From: Corallium rubrum
Taxonomy: Eukaryota > Cnidaria > Anthozoa > Scleralcyonacea > Coralliidae
DNA: 64,000 nt
Direction: 5' to 3'
NCBI GenBank assembly: GCA_964035015.1
Contig: OZ036006.1
Location: 7,066,789-7,130,788, forward strand
The notes below the pieces were generated by a model. That model was not told where the DNA came from. It was given only the letters and a program-made list of their open reading frames with translations, and ran no database searches. A program made the position numbers and the translations under genes. Below, in pieces: positions 12,001 to 19,969 of the stretch; position 1 is the first letter of the stretch; every line of letters begins with the position of its first letter.

Positions 12001-15000
12001 CCGAAATGGCTTTCAGCGATTATCCTGGTTTTGTTAAATTTGAAGCGATGCAGGGCATTGAACATGGACAAACGTACTGCAACTACTTGGTACCAAAACT
12101 ATCGGTAAATTAATGCGCATGTGTTCTGATGGACCTCCCCCTCACGAGTACGATTCTCAACAAGCAGTTACACATTGGTTGAATTCCAGCACCCATCGCC
12201 GTCATACAAATATTAAACCATATGGCCCCCGAAACTCAAAGAAACGAAAACGTGTAACTGCAGTCGACAACACATGTGACTCTGAACTCTCAGAGATACT
12301 TGTGCTTTCTGAATCAGACACCAGTAGTGTCAACGGCGACGGCAGCGACAACAGCAGTGACAATGACAGCGTCAACGGCTGCGACAACGGCAGCGTCAAT
12401 GGTAGCGACATCAGCAGCGATGACAATGATTCCAGTGAGTCAACATTTGAAGGGTTTACTTGTGAGGATTTTCAAAGCAATCCATCAAACATGGATTAAT
12501 AATAAAACAAATTATAAAATTGTCATAAAATTACTGTAAAAATATGGTTTTTCTATTAGTTTATATTCAGTTTACCTTTACAATAAAGTTTTGGATGTTT
12601 TCGAAACTATTGTTTGTTAAAACTTGTTCACAGTAAATGCAGGTGACTGGGAAAAAATACCCCGAAAAATGGCCTTGGGTTGAAGGATCTAGCTAGGCCA
12701 ATAATGGCCTAGCTAAAAACAAATTGGCCTTGGGTTGGAGGACCTACCTAGGCCATGAATGGCCTAGGGTACAAAATATAAAATTTGACCCCTGTGATGG
12801 TTGTGATGGCTGCTATAAACTTCAGGTCATAATATATTAAATGTGTCAGTCATTTCTAGAAGAACAAACTAATTAATTACCCTGTTAATGATTCAGTATC
12901 TTCATCACTCATGACATTCTTTTCACAATCTGACAATGGATCACTTTCATATTCTTGAAATCCTAACAATTGATTTCAAATAAAGTACGTGTATTAAACA
13001 TCTCAATAACAGACATTTGACAGAATTAAACACTAAGTGCCTTCACCTGGCTATAACCGGAACTCTGGCAGATATTCTACTAGAAATTGCTGGCTATAAT
13101 TTGAGGGGGTTTTCCAATTTTTTTCTAAATTTTAATTTTAGCAACTTTTTTTCTACTAAAGCCTGCAGACAGGTACTATACAGTACTGGGATAGTGCCCT
13201 GGGTGCCAGAGGTTTTTTGATACCCGTAATGGATAACCAAGGCTTCCTTGCATGCCCCAGTCATCCCTCACAAGCATCAAAAAACCTCAGGCACCCAGGG
13301 TATTGGGCTGGTCACCCTAACTAATGCTTAATTAATAAGAAGCTCATACGACTATAAATTTACGACCTTTTAGCTCCGTATATAAGCCTGATCACTCTAA
13401 CCATGGAGTAACTGAGGCCCTTCGTAGGACTTGAAAACCATCATTTTCAGAGAATAGATTTGATGAACATCTACCAAACATCTGTCAGTCTGTCACATTA
13501 CACCAAGCTCACACCTGTACCATTGTACTTATATAATGATATAATAAGTCGTACGTATACATGTAGTGCATGTGGTACATTTACAAGTTTGGTGTAATGT
13601 AACGTACATGTACAGTAGTGCATGTGGTATGTTTGTGAGCTTGGTGTAATGGTGTAATGTACTTATAAAATATAATAAGTCGTACGTATACCCGTACGGA
13701 AATGGCAGCGCTGCATGGTAACTGCATTTTGACTTTTTCTTGACTGTAAATCCGCTGCAGATGCGCTGCAGATGCGCTGCACAGTATGCGCTGCACTTTT
13801 TGTCGATATTGAATGCAACTGCAGCGCATTGATATAGATCTACACAAAAATAAAGCGCTGCATATGCGCTGCATTTTGACTTCAGCGCTGCACATTCACT
13901 GCATTTTGACTTCAGTAATCAGTACTGCATTTGCGCTGTATTTTGACTTACAAGCTTGATTATATTATAGCCTTTAGCACCTCTGTTGTATGTCAGTCGG
14001 CTTCAGTAGCTGTCAACTTTTACGCGTCTACTTAAGAACAGAACAAATAATGAACAAATTGTTGGATATGAAAGAAGCAAGAATATTAAAGCAACTATAG
14101 AAAAAACTAATTGACCTCGACTGGGATTCGAAGTGCATGCCCGCAATTACCTAAGGTTTACTAGCCGCTTGAACGTACCGTTCAGAGCATCGGATTTAGG
14201 AAGCGCCAGCTGTGGGATATTTTGAGTCTCAGCCGTTGTCAGCAAGTAGAGTTTTCTTTACTTGCCCAGTAGTTGCTTTATATTGTTGCGTTAATATGTC
14301 TTGACCTTATAATACTAATTTTTTCCAAATTCTCAATTCTCAATTATATTAAAGACACGCGCATCACAAAACCAAGTCACGGAACCATCAGAACGTATTC
14401 TATTATTTAATATCAGTGCTCGCGTTTTACTGAGACAATCAGACAGAGCATATGAACAAACTCCATTAAACGTTTATAGTGTTAAACACGAAAACGCGAC
14501 TACATAGTCATACAGACAAAACTTTACCTCTGAATGGCGCCGATTGTCCTATTGTTTACTGTGCTTCTTTGTAAACATTTAAGAGAATATCAGCAGAGTG
14601 AGAGCTTCTGCTTTAAATGCAAGTACCAGTGCCCTTCTCCTTCTTTCTTTAAGACATTCACCAAACAAGTTCAGTTGAATCCCCAAGACGCAAGAGAAGC
14701 AGTTAACGCGCAAACGATCAACGGCTTTATCTTTATGCACAATATTTAAATGTTCAAGTGCAGGCGCCAAAAATGCTATCAGTTGACACTTGACCAGATA
14801 ACGATATTGAATTACTCATTATTGTAGCAAGCATCTCTGACGGGTATAGTATATTTTATTTAGTCTTATGCTTTATAGATATTATTGGGTTAGTTAGATT
14901 GCAGATGCGACAACTGCTACTGCTACAAGTCTCAGAACGTCCTTAAATAATATTCAATGGTAATAATTGTTTGAAAGAGATTAAGTTATCTTCTGGCATC

Positions 15001-16153
15001 AGCAAAGTATTTTTGCTATTTCCTGCCAAGGTTCGAGGCTATAGGCGATAAAACTGTAAAAGCTGCATGAGCTACATCAGACAACTGTAAAAACTTAAAG
15101 CAATTCAAAAGCATTTCTCATCAGTTTACCATTTGCACAAAACGGCTCATTCTTTGCTCCAAATTACGGTAAGTTTCAGGTTTTTGGACAGCGACTCGCT
15201 GCGAGAGCTATATAGTTTATTAGTATTGACTCATTGCGTAAAATTTAAAAATTAAATGAGACGACTTATAGACCTTTTAAAGACCTTGTAAGACAAAGCG
15301 TTTTCGTTAACCGATTTAATAAATTCTCTACAGTTTTGCTAGGATAAGCGCGCGGTTCTTGATGGCGTTTTACATGTTGTGAAACACGTTTGCGGCACCA
15401 ATTAAATTATGTAAGTCGATCAGTATCGAACATGCAGCGCTAGATCGCAACTTTGTGTTGCAGATTAGCTGCATATTGAATGCACACCGAATTTGAAAAC
15501 TATGTTTGACTGCGCATTCAATGTGCAGCGCTTTGCTTAAGTGATTTCATCAATTTGTAATGCAGACGCGCTGCAGTTTAAATGCATTTTGACTTGCAGT
15601 CAAGAAAAATTACATCTGCAGCTATTCTGCAGCGCTGCCATTTCGGTACGGGTATACATGTAGTGCATGTGGTACATTTGCAAGTTTGGTGTAATGTAAC
15701 GTAGCTTGGTGTAATTTACTTAATATATAATTGGGTTTTTTTGTCTTGCTGTTGTGGATACCCTGCCACGAATTTCTATACATATTTTGTAATTCTCTAT
15801 AGTGGTGAGGTGAATAAATTAAAATTTTAATATTGTTGTGGTGCAGTGCCACCAACAAAAGTATATTATATAGTGTTTTTATTTTTGTTTGCAATAGACA
15901 CCACAATTTATAAATGGTGTACAAAGCTTAATAAAACTATAATTTAGTAAATTAAAAACAAAACGGTTCCCTAAAGCTTTGATACACGAGAGAACGAGGA
16001 AATAACACAACACTGTACTGAAAATAAAAACAACTTACTCTCTGCTTCGTCTGATACTTCCGCTTCGTAGTCTTTCTCTTCGTGAAATTCATCTTTACCC
16101 AAGTCTACTTCAATAATTCGAGAATTATTTCTCGCTTCCTGTTCCTCCATCAT
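1..16153 (-). CDS. CFAP74: CFAP74-like ciliary coiled-coil protein, N-terminal part (11 exons, continues past the left edge)
   Basis: Exons in transcript order: 16153-16039, 12962-12881, 4247-4065, 3967-3869, 3086-2982, 2395-2222, 1320-1210, 967-865, 652-495, 391-361 and 207-106. All join in frame with AG/GT borders, giving 421 residues; a further exon may begin at 11. The start is the first of two adjacent ATGs and opens an acidic N-terminus. The rest is charged coiled coil: RMLALRRHLDLL near residue 110, then KFLKETMTRVR, ILSLK-like LLSLKNNIE, and FEKRQRERQVEIADKLL near the end. This order resembles vertebrate CFAP74 (KIAA1751), a central-pair C1d apparatus protein of motile cilia, as I recall that family. 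The C-terminal Ig-like domains would lie outside the window. Introns 1 and 2 are swollen by transposons (3.1 and 8.6 kb), while the others are short. Identity rests on motif order; another coiled-coil cilia protein is possible. Confidence 0.72.
1586..2213. repeat. 143-bp tandem repeat, two full copies and a third interrupted by a MITE
   Basis: Units start near 1588 and 1731 (TTCGGC.CATGAGAAG) and contain GCGACAGGCCTTGCCGCTCC. A partial third unit at 2176-2213 follows the inserted foldback element. It lies in the CFAP74 intron between exons 2395-2222 and 1320-1210. Confidence 0.75.
1874..2175. mobile_element. Foldback MITE with about 32-bp TIRs
   Basis: It begins CATAGTCAATCGAGATATGG and ends with its inverse. 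The flanking ATTAGGG occurs on both sides, a likely 7-bp target duplication. It is inserted into the 143-bp repeat, whose uninterrupted copies show the empty site. No ORF. Confidence 0.8.
2485..2691. mobile_element. Dispersed foldback element, GAAGGGCCTTC family
   Basis: One end reads GTGTGCTGCGTAGGCAGTG followed by TACAAATCGAAATATAGTA; the other carries the inverse ending in an AATCGAAATA-type sequence. The core holds a CGAAGGGCCTT palindrome and CGCTCGAAACGTTAG. Other copies lie near 27728, 29560-30190, 35158, 41310, 41995, 52615 and 52905. Confidence 0.7.
3259..3426. mobile_element. Harbinger-like MITE
   Basis: The ends are AGCCCG(T/A)TCTCCACTAGGC and its inverse, with a long internal TIR (GGCGAATTTGTTCGCGCGAA). 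TAA flanks both sides (256-258 and 427-429 of the 3 kb block). A 3-bp TWA duplication is typical of PIF/Harbinger elements. It lies in a CFAP74 intron. Confidence 0.75.
4313..4748. repeat. (TAATG)n pentanucleotide array with variant blocks
   Basis: Long runs of TAATG are interrupted by TAACG and CAATG variants. The 25-bp phrase that opens the adjacent LINE fragment (ATGGGACAAGTCAGC...) also occurs once inside the array near 4499, so the array and the LINE end have been copied together. Translations through the array are artefacts. Confidence 0.9.
4746..5362 (+). mobile_element. Non-LTR retrotransposon 3' fragment (CR1/jockey-like RT C-terminus)
   Basis: The 184-codon reading frame 4746-5300 carries AFILPHFTYCSETW, KLEKLNERAIRLVFND and LKSWRYTAVKLWNSLP, the conserved region after the catalytic RT core in CR1/jockey-type LINEs. 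The 5' part (endonuclease, RT core) is missing. The 3' untranslated region continues to 5454 and resumes at 10692-10783, then ends in a (TATTG)n tail, because a Penelope-like element has inserted into it. The family name is a best guess. Confidence 0.8.
5363..5454. repeat. 92-bp direct repeat flanking the Penelope-like element (target-site duplication)
   Basis: It matches 10692-10783 with one difference (5370 G, 10699 A). It belongs to the LINE 3' untranslated region and lies immediately outside the 612-bp terminal repeats, so it is most simply the duplicated target. Confidence 0.85.
5455..6066 (-). repeat. 3' LTR-like repeat of the Penelope-like element
   Basis: Direct repeat of 10081-10691, with the same internal landmarks (GATCCCGGACGTACC, GGTTGGATTTTGGTCC, CAGGTTCCAAGCA). 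It includes an out-of-frame 67-codon stretch present in both copies that is not supported as a gene. Confidence 0.88.
7140..9077 (-). CDS. Penelope-like reverse transcriptase (ORF2, 645 aa)
   Basis: The reading frame is intact. RT landmarks in order: DKGGATVIW at 184-192, YLLPKIHKP at 262-270 with GRPIISG at 274-280, TIDVKSLYTNIP at 332-343, GTAMGTKMAPSYANIFM at 394-410, the catalytic FLDDIF at 433-438 (Asp pair 435-436) and NFLDT at 474-478. It ends shortly after VVAFQRHKNLREHFVRS (623-639), the point where canonical Penelope proteins run into a linker and GIY-YIG endonuclease; here a stop follows six residues later. The start is the first ATG, 67 bp inside the end of ORF1 and in the -1 frame, so it needs reinitiation, frameshifting or splicing. 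No N-terminal GIY-YIG of the Naiad type is seen either. The product would copy RNA into DNA at target sites. Confidence 0.9.
   Translation of the reverse strand: MAIQNTTQKKTSLQLPNSRKTIRDFLKIKQHRRSSKKNRDKTMLREKLNKSVNQKLIVNLTDYTLSKPLTSILSKGFKFIPTPKPVDWQTLYNSFLRFRRTMYTKFYFFGCDSDNQFPFKIQNSWDPPIPNNSNLLAYISSVLSTLKTRFDNAETTQTSNLSTIESNFLSNYAQSKNYLIKPADKGGATVIWSSVDYEAEALTQLSNPQNYELIQSNSRDTLNQLSSNITQYLRTIQSESLIDYKTFKFLAPDPNPRIPVFYLLPKIHKPNTPGRPIISGCGSPTDNLSAFVDYYLKPISETFPSYIKDTNHFLRLIFNLTTPLPENTILATIDVKSLYTNIPIQEGIDSCILSLKDFYSNDWPLLPVITQFFDFILKDNYFTFDNQLYLQKHGTAMGTKMAPSYANIFMGTLENSFLESLLDIRKPSVWFRFLDDIFLIWMHGLASFKQFMLSLNSFHNTIKFVETHSTKEVNFLDTTIYIDDDGSLKSDLFIKPTDCLPLLHYNSYHPDSCKSGLICSQMLRYRRVITDDQRFIQRAQNLRAILLARGHRDTDILLAMNRAHSCTQAELLEPKETTHQPILPFVIPYDDNLSKHLNHVLRQHWSYIENDQCLPQIFPNPPVVAFQRHKNLREHFVRSKYTKKP
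9011..9751 (-). CDS. ORF1 protein of the Penelope-like element (246 aa, unrecognised)
   Basis: The protein opens with an acidic, serine- and leucine-rich region (ESELNELDELL near residues 18-28). A basic stretch follows (KRSLKRLRKHR near 142-152), and it ends with RRAWPSKTRLRRKLHF before the stop. No known domain, zinc finger or nuclease motif is visible; only two cysteines, in a CLLGC motif near 183. The basic segments could bind nucleic acid (inference). Its end overlaps the RT ORF by 67 bp. It lies wholly inside the terminal repeats, so it belongs to the element. Confidence 0.7.
   Translation of the reverse strand: MNFESFFESGLEDSMSPLNESELNELDELLQHNTEEKDEEQINISATEEHLLLSPNPPSNPIDDILNYLRTVDGADDTEESSVSPIHLNDMVSVENYILAIDVDSQTTPSPTNTPELFLNTPDIQIPEVNLDTISNKNSNHKRSLKRLRKHRNNNTIPKQLQLHVEPALKLSDDLQKKWDSCLLGCSTKLTNILITHHEEKLLTNPAIPPLMDVNTHVPVNFRRAWPSKTRLRRKLHFNYQTVAKR
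10081..10691 (-). repeat. 5' LTR-like repeat of the Penelope-like element
   Basis: Partner of 5455-6066 at a constant offset of 4626 bp without indels. It is followed by the second copy of the 92-bp target duplication (10692-10783). Confidence 0.88.
10784..11045. repeat. (TATTG)n tail passing into (TAATG)n
   Basis: The TATTG run at 10788-10877 directly follows the LINE 3' end and is probably its microsatellite tail. It grades into TAATG, TAACG and CAACG variants like those at 4313-4748. Confidence 0.85.
11499..12113 (+). CDS. hAT-type transposase N-terminus with TTF/BED-like zinc finger (204 aa)
   Basis: Serine-rich N-terminus, then KNWKCDWLDYEEKDG and WCKYCHEFP with a downstream HHETTNGHEDA, a C..C..H..H arrangement typical of the first domain of ZNF862/KIAA1586-like hAT proteins. 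It continues to YIAKTEMAFSDYPGF, the region preceding the catalytic core in that family. Near the end, ACTATCG is followed by GTAAAT, a possible donor site, so the terminal VN and stop may be intronic. The DDE core is absent. Likely a nonautonomous remnant that could still express a DNA-binding fragment. Confidence 0.65.
   Translation: MQRTLFSVGVKRHSSESPSLGEPSDNSSTVTDTSVDSEPKEKRGRTARLATVKNWKCDWLDYEEKDGVVWKIWCKYCHEFPDVAQGRYNSGQKQFIDCAAYINGTTNVKLRAAKHHETTNGHEDAKKANTAKYKPSETHIHKSIRALHEDENVKMIKLFNAAYYIAKTEMAFSDYPGFVKFEAMQGIEHGQTYCNYLVPKLSVN
12113..12499 (+). pseudogene. C-terminal remnant of the same hAT-like transposase
   Basis: It opens MRMCSDGPPPHEYDSQQAV..W, which resembles the end of ZNF862-like transposases, then continues into an S/N/D-rich low-complexity tail. 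Its ATG overlaps the stop of the upstream ORF (TAATG). Placement next to the zinc-finger part implies that the central transposase was deleted. Confidence 0.5.
13198..13300. mobile_element. Short palindromic MITE
   Basis: The ends are CCCTGGGTGCCAGAGGTTTT and its near-perfect inverse, spaced about 45 bp apart. It lies in CFAP74 intron 1. Confidence 0.7.
13691..15653. mobile_element. 2-kb nonautonomous DNA transposon with GCTGCA-rich ends and TATA duplication
   Basis: Terminal inverted repeats CCCGTACGGAAATGGCAGCG and CCCGTACCGAAATGGCAGCG, followed by many GCGCTGCA/TGCAGCGC motifs within about 250 bp of each end. Both flanks carry TATA. A neighbouring tandem copy of the target at 13547-13565 (GTCGTACGTATACATGTAG) shows the uninterrupted site. 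No credible transposase is present. It is inserted in a 131-bp tandem repeat within CFAP74 intron 1. The superfamily is unclear; the CCC end recalls piggyBac but the duplication is TATA, not TTAA. Confidence 0.78.
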
Positions 16154-17132
16154 TATAAATGTTTTAATAAAATGTCAAACTCGTCAGACTAGCAAATATG
16201 TCTGCTCCTTCATCAACCATTTTAATACAACAGCAATTCATTTCGCGCCAATATTAATTCTTCTTTACTTTTCCCAGTGAAAATATGAAATAAACTAGCC
16301 GCAGTATCCAGAATGCTACCAACTTGAATTAACTGTTTAGTTGGACAAGAAATAAAAACTTTAATTTCGTTTGTATTGTCAATAAACACGCCATGTTGCC
16401 AAGCTTCATTCAAGCCTCTTCCTGTCGAGAGCTAGCAGGGGGAGTGAGAACTCAATTTTACTTGTCAATTGACAAGAATTTGTACGTATTCTCTTGCCAA
16501 AAATATCTTAATGTTTTATATTTTAGCAATAATGAGTCTTTCAGATAAGAATTGCACCTCAAGGTTACAACAGAATAAGAATAAATTGTAATTTTATAAA
16601 AAATATAATCAAAGTAAAATACAGCGTTTTTGTTTCTCTCCCCCCCTGGGTTAGCCTAGTTCCAGTCCTTGTCTGGGACAATATGGCGAACTATGTCGTC
16701 AGAAGTTCAATTTTAGGTATATTTTGTCTGAGGAAAATTATATAAAGAAAACTACCTGATTTACTTACATTTTTCCTTATTACTTTCTTATATGTAGCTG
16801 GCATTTTAACGTCACGTCGGATTCATATATTAACATCTTCTAAAAGAAATATCAAATTATACACATTTGTAGGTACATTTATACAAATTGATATAATAAT
16901 AATATTTAATAGTCATTTAATAGTAATTTAATAATATTTAAATAGTTTTAACACTGCAATCGCTATTTCTATTTCTTTTGTACTTTAATAGCAGCAAATA
17001 AATGCATTATTTTTTGGATTAAATGCATGTTGCAATGTTATAATTTAATTAACAACAATGTCTTGATATTAATTAATATTTTTCCTCTATATCAACTATA
17101 ATTATAAATATTTTGGTGGTTTATTTTTGAAG
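16154..17132. promoter_or_regulatory. Divergent intergenic region between CFAP74 and SCO1
   Basis: CFAP74 starts leftward at 16153 and the first securely placed SCO1 exon is at 17133. A candidate SCO1 exon 1 is ATGGCGAACTATGTCGTCAG at 16683-16717, followed by a good donor (TTTTAG/GTATAT), but it is in phase 1 and exon 2 needs phase 0, so the true first exon is unresolved. The rest is AT-rich. Confidence 0.4.
16222..16413 (-). CDS. Small hypothetical ORF (63 aa) upstream of CFAP74
   Basis: The frame reads MNEAWQHGVFIDNTNEIKVF and continues to SKEELILARNELLLY and a stop. It stays open upstream of the ATG to a CTAG that could act as an acceptor, so it may be a last exon or an upstream ORF in the CFAP74 leader. 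Composition is protein-like (balanced, not low complexity), but I do not recognise the family. Confidence 0.3.
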   Translation of the reverse strand: MNEAWQHGVFIDNTNEIKVFISCPTKQLIQVGSILDTAASLFHIFTGKSKEELILARNELLLY

Positions 17133-19457
17133 CCTGGCCAAGCTGTAGCGAGATTGAGATGTTTTACTTCCCAAGGACCACAAAAGCAATATGATTTTGT
17201 GAAAGAGAGTAGCAAAAAAGGACCAATACGATGGGCTGGTCTTTTTGCAACATTAATTGTTGGTGGAGCAGCTGTTTATTATGTAAAACAAGCAAAAGAT
17301 GAAATGGAAAAAAGTACGTTCAGATAGTTTGAAAGAATATACTTTGATTGTTACAACCAAGCCTTCTGTAGTACTACCCAGAGCTGAGAAGCAACCACCT
17401 CTTATAAGCAACCACCTCTTATAAGCAACCACCTCTCATAAGCAACCACCTCTCATAAGCAACCACCTCTCATAAGCAACCACCTCTCATAAGCAACCAC
17501 CTCTCATAAGCAACCACCTCTTATAAGCAACCACCTCTCATAAGCAACCACCTCTCATAAGCAACCACCTCTTATAAGCAACCACCTCTCATAAGCAACC
17601 ACCTCTTATAAGCAACCACCTCTTATAAGCAACCACCTCTTATAAGCAACCACCTCTTATAAGCAATCACCTCTTATAAGCAACCACCTCTCATAAGCAA
17701 TCACCTCTTATAAGCAACCACCTCTCATAAGCAACCACCTCTCATAAGCAATCATCTCTTATAAGCAACCACCTCTCATAAACAACCACCTCTCATAAGC
17801 AACCACCTCTCATAAACAACCACCTCTCATAAGCAACCACCTCTCATAAACAACCATCTCTCATAAACAACCATCTCTCATAAACAACCATCTCTCATAA
17901 ACAACCACCTCTCATAAGCAACCACCTCTCATAATCAACCACCTCTCATAAGCAACCACCTCTCATAAACAACCACCTCTCATAAACAACCACCTCTCAT
18001 AAACAACCACCTCTCATAAGCAACCACCTCTCATAATCAACCACCTCTCATAAGCAACCACCTCTCATAAACAACCACCTCTCAGAAGCAACCACCTCTC
18101 ATAAGCAATCATCTCTCAGAAACAACCACCTCTCATAAGCAACCACCTCTCATAAGCAACCACCTCTCATAAGCAATCATCTCTCAGAAACAACCACCTC
18201 TCATAAGCAACCACCTCTCATTAACATGCAGCTCACAAGGACAACCAGCTGTCATCAGTAACCACCATAACCAGTAATAGGTGACAGCCCCTTTAACAAA
18301 CCACTTTGGAAATACTGTACCATTAATGTACAAACATGCAAGGAAGTTATAGGAGTTTGAACTATCTAAATAGCACCAACATAACAATGATATTAATTCC
18401 TACTTAATTTTGCTAGAAAGAGAAAAAGAGAAACGGCGTTCAATAGGAAAAGCAGCAATTGGAGGACCATTTACACTAGTCAATCATTTGGGAAAAACTG
18501 TATCAAGTACAGACTTCTTAGGACAATGGTTGATCTTATATTTTGGATTTACTCATTGTCCTGATGTCTGTCCAGATACACTGGAAAAATTACACAATGC
18601 ACTAGATATCATTGGTAAGTTTGAGTCCAAATATTGAATAAAATTGTCTCACTGGTATTTTACATGACCTGATACACCATACAGGAGCTGGTCAAGTGAC
18701 AGATGCTTTTGAGAAATGACAGTACACTGGCAGATTCTGACAATTTAACTTTTCTGTTTTAAGATAACACAAAGAACTCACCAGGCAAGATTCTGCCAAT
18801 ATTTATTACAGTTGATCCAGCTAGGGACAATGTTGGAACAGTAGCTGAATATATTAAGGGTAATTACTGTATACAAACACAACACTTAATATCCTGACAT
18901 TTTCCCTGCGTGGAGTGAATCTAGCCTTCTTTACATTACATTACTGTAATCTTGCAATTAATTTCCCAACACTGGTTACAGTATGTCTTTTTCTAATTCC
19001 CTGTGTGTGTTTTTTGTTGTTTTTTTCCCTCCCTAGAATTCCATCCTCGATTAATAGGTTTGACAGGAACAGAGGAACAAGTGAAAGAGACGTGTAAAAC
19101 ATATCGTGTGTACTACAGTGCAGGACCTGCAGATGCTGACAATGACTATATTGTATGTTTTAGTTTTTACATTAAATGACTCCCCTGCCCGATCAAACTG
19201 CAGTACACCCATTTTCAAAATTACACAACCAGGCTCGAAATATTGCAGTTGGCATGCGAGTTTTATGGCATTTCATTGTATTCTGACTCATATCAAATTA
19301 CTCTCTTTATTGTTAGGTTGATCATTCAGTTATCCTATACCTTGTGGACCCTGATGGACAATTTGTCGACTATTTTGGTCAAAATATGGACGAACGTGAA
19401 ATAGCAAACACAACAATAAGTCATATGTTAAAACATAAACTAGGACACAAAAAATAA
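17133..19457 (+). CDS. SCO1: SCO1-type cytochrome c oxidase copper chaperone
   Basis: Exons found: 17133-17313, 18417-18614, 18764-18859, 19037-19152 and 19317-19457, together 243 residues after an unresolved first exon. The part in hand starts with a basic, mitochondrial-type presequence, a TM segment ([17 protein letters not shown]), then the Sco thioredoxin-like fold: [32 protein letters not shown] with the copper-binding Cxxx[10 protein letters not shown], and a conserved DHS histidine motif at the start of the last exon. The protein sits in the mitochondrial inner membrane facing the intermembrane space and delivers copper to the CuA site of COX2. Exon 3 starts '[16 protein letters not shown]', as in animal SCO1. 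The first intron after exon 17133-17313 holds a 17-bp minisatellite. SCO2 is the alternative name; I cannot separate them. Confidence 0.92.
17394..18220. repeat. 17-bp minisatellite in a SCO1 intron
   Basis: About 48 head-to-tail units of ATAAGCAACCACCTCTC, with variants (AAACAACC, AATCATC, TCAGAAG). There are no spacers. The array fills most of the 1.1-kb intron. Confidence 0.95.
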
Positions 19458-19969
19458 ACTCAAATTAAAAAGATGCACGTCTGCTAATTACATTAGGTTC
19501 TACATATTAATTATCAACTTTACATGAATGTATATTTCTTGCAACTTGACACAAGGATCAATAGACCTTTCTGCATTGAAGTGATGGATCACATGATCTT
19601 TCTTTTTGACCAATCTAATTGGCTAATGTCCAATGTTTGTCCAAAGTTTTGGATGTCTGAAGTTTTGCGAGAACCAATCAAATCTCTCAAAGGCGTTATC
19701 CACGCACTTCATGTGGAAAGGTCTATTGCTGTGAGTAAATGTTGCCATGGTAAAAATAGTTCATCCTAGGAAAAGTGTCTTGCAAACTGGAATACATAGG
19801 CTTAGCAAGTTATACATACTGTATAATTATCACCTGTCCTTACAGTATATTGTACAAACACATTTTCACAACACTAACATAAGTGGAAAAAATACACCCT
19901 TTATCTGTGAGAAACTAAATCCTACAATACACACATCAAGGTAGAAGACTGCTTTACTATCACAACAGT

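Larger units (their letters stand above)
11154..12794 (+). mobile_element. hAT-like DNA transposon with internal deletion
   Basis: The ends are CAGGGGTCAAATTTCA and its inverse AAATTTGACCCCTG. Both subterminal regions are rich in AAGGCCA/TGGCCTTGGG blocks. TGATG flanks both sides, a possible 5-bp duplication (hAT normally makes 8 bp). It contains a zinc-finger N-terminal ORF and a C-terminal remnant but no catalytic core. It sits in CFAP74 intron 2. Confidence 0.72.

Noticed and set aside
16683..16717. SCO1 first exon MANYVVRSSIL
   Set aside because: It has a good start and donor, but its phase (1) does not match the phase-0 acceptor of exon 2, so it is not included in the CDS.
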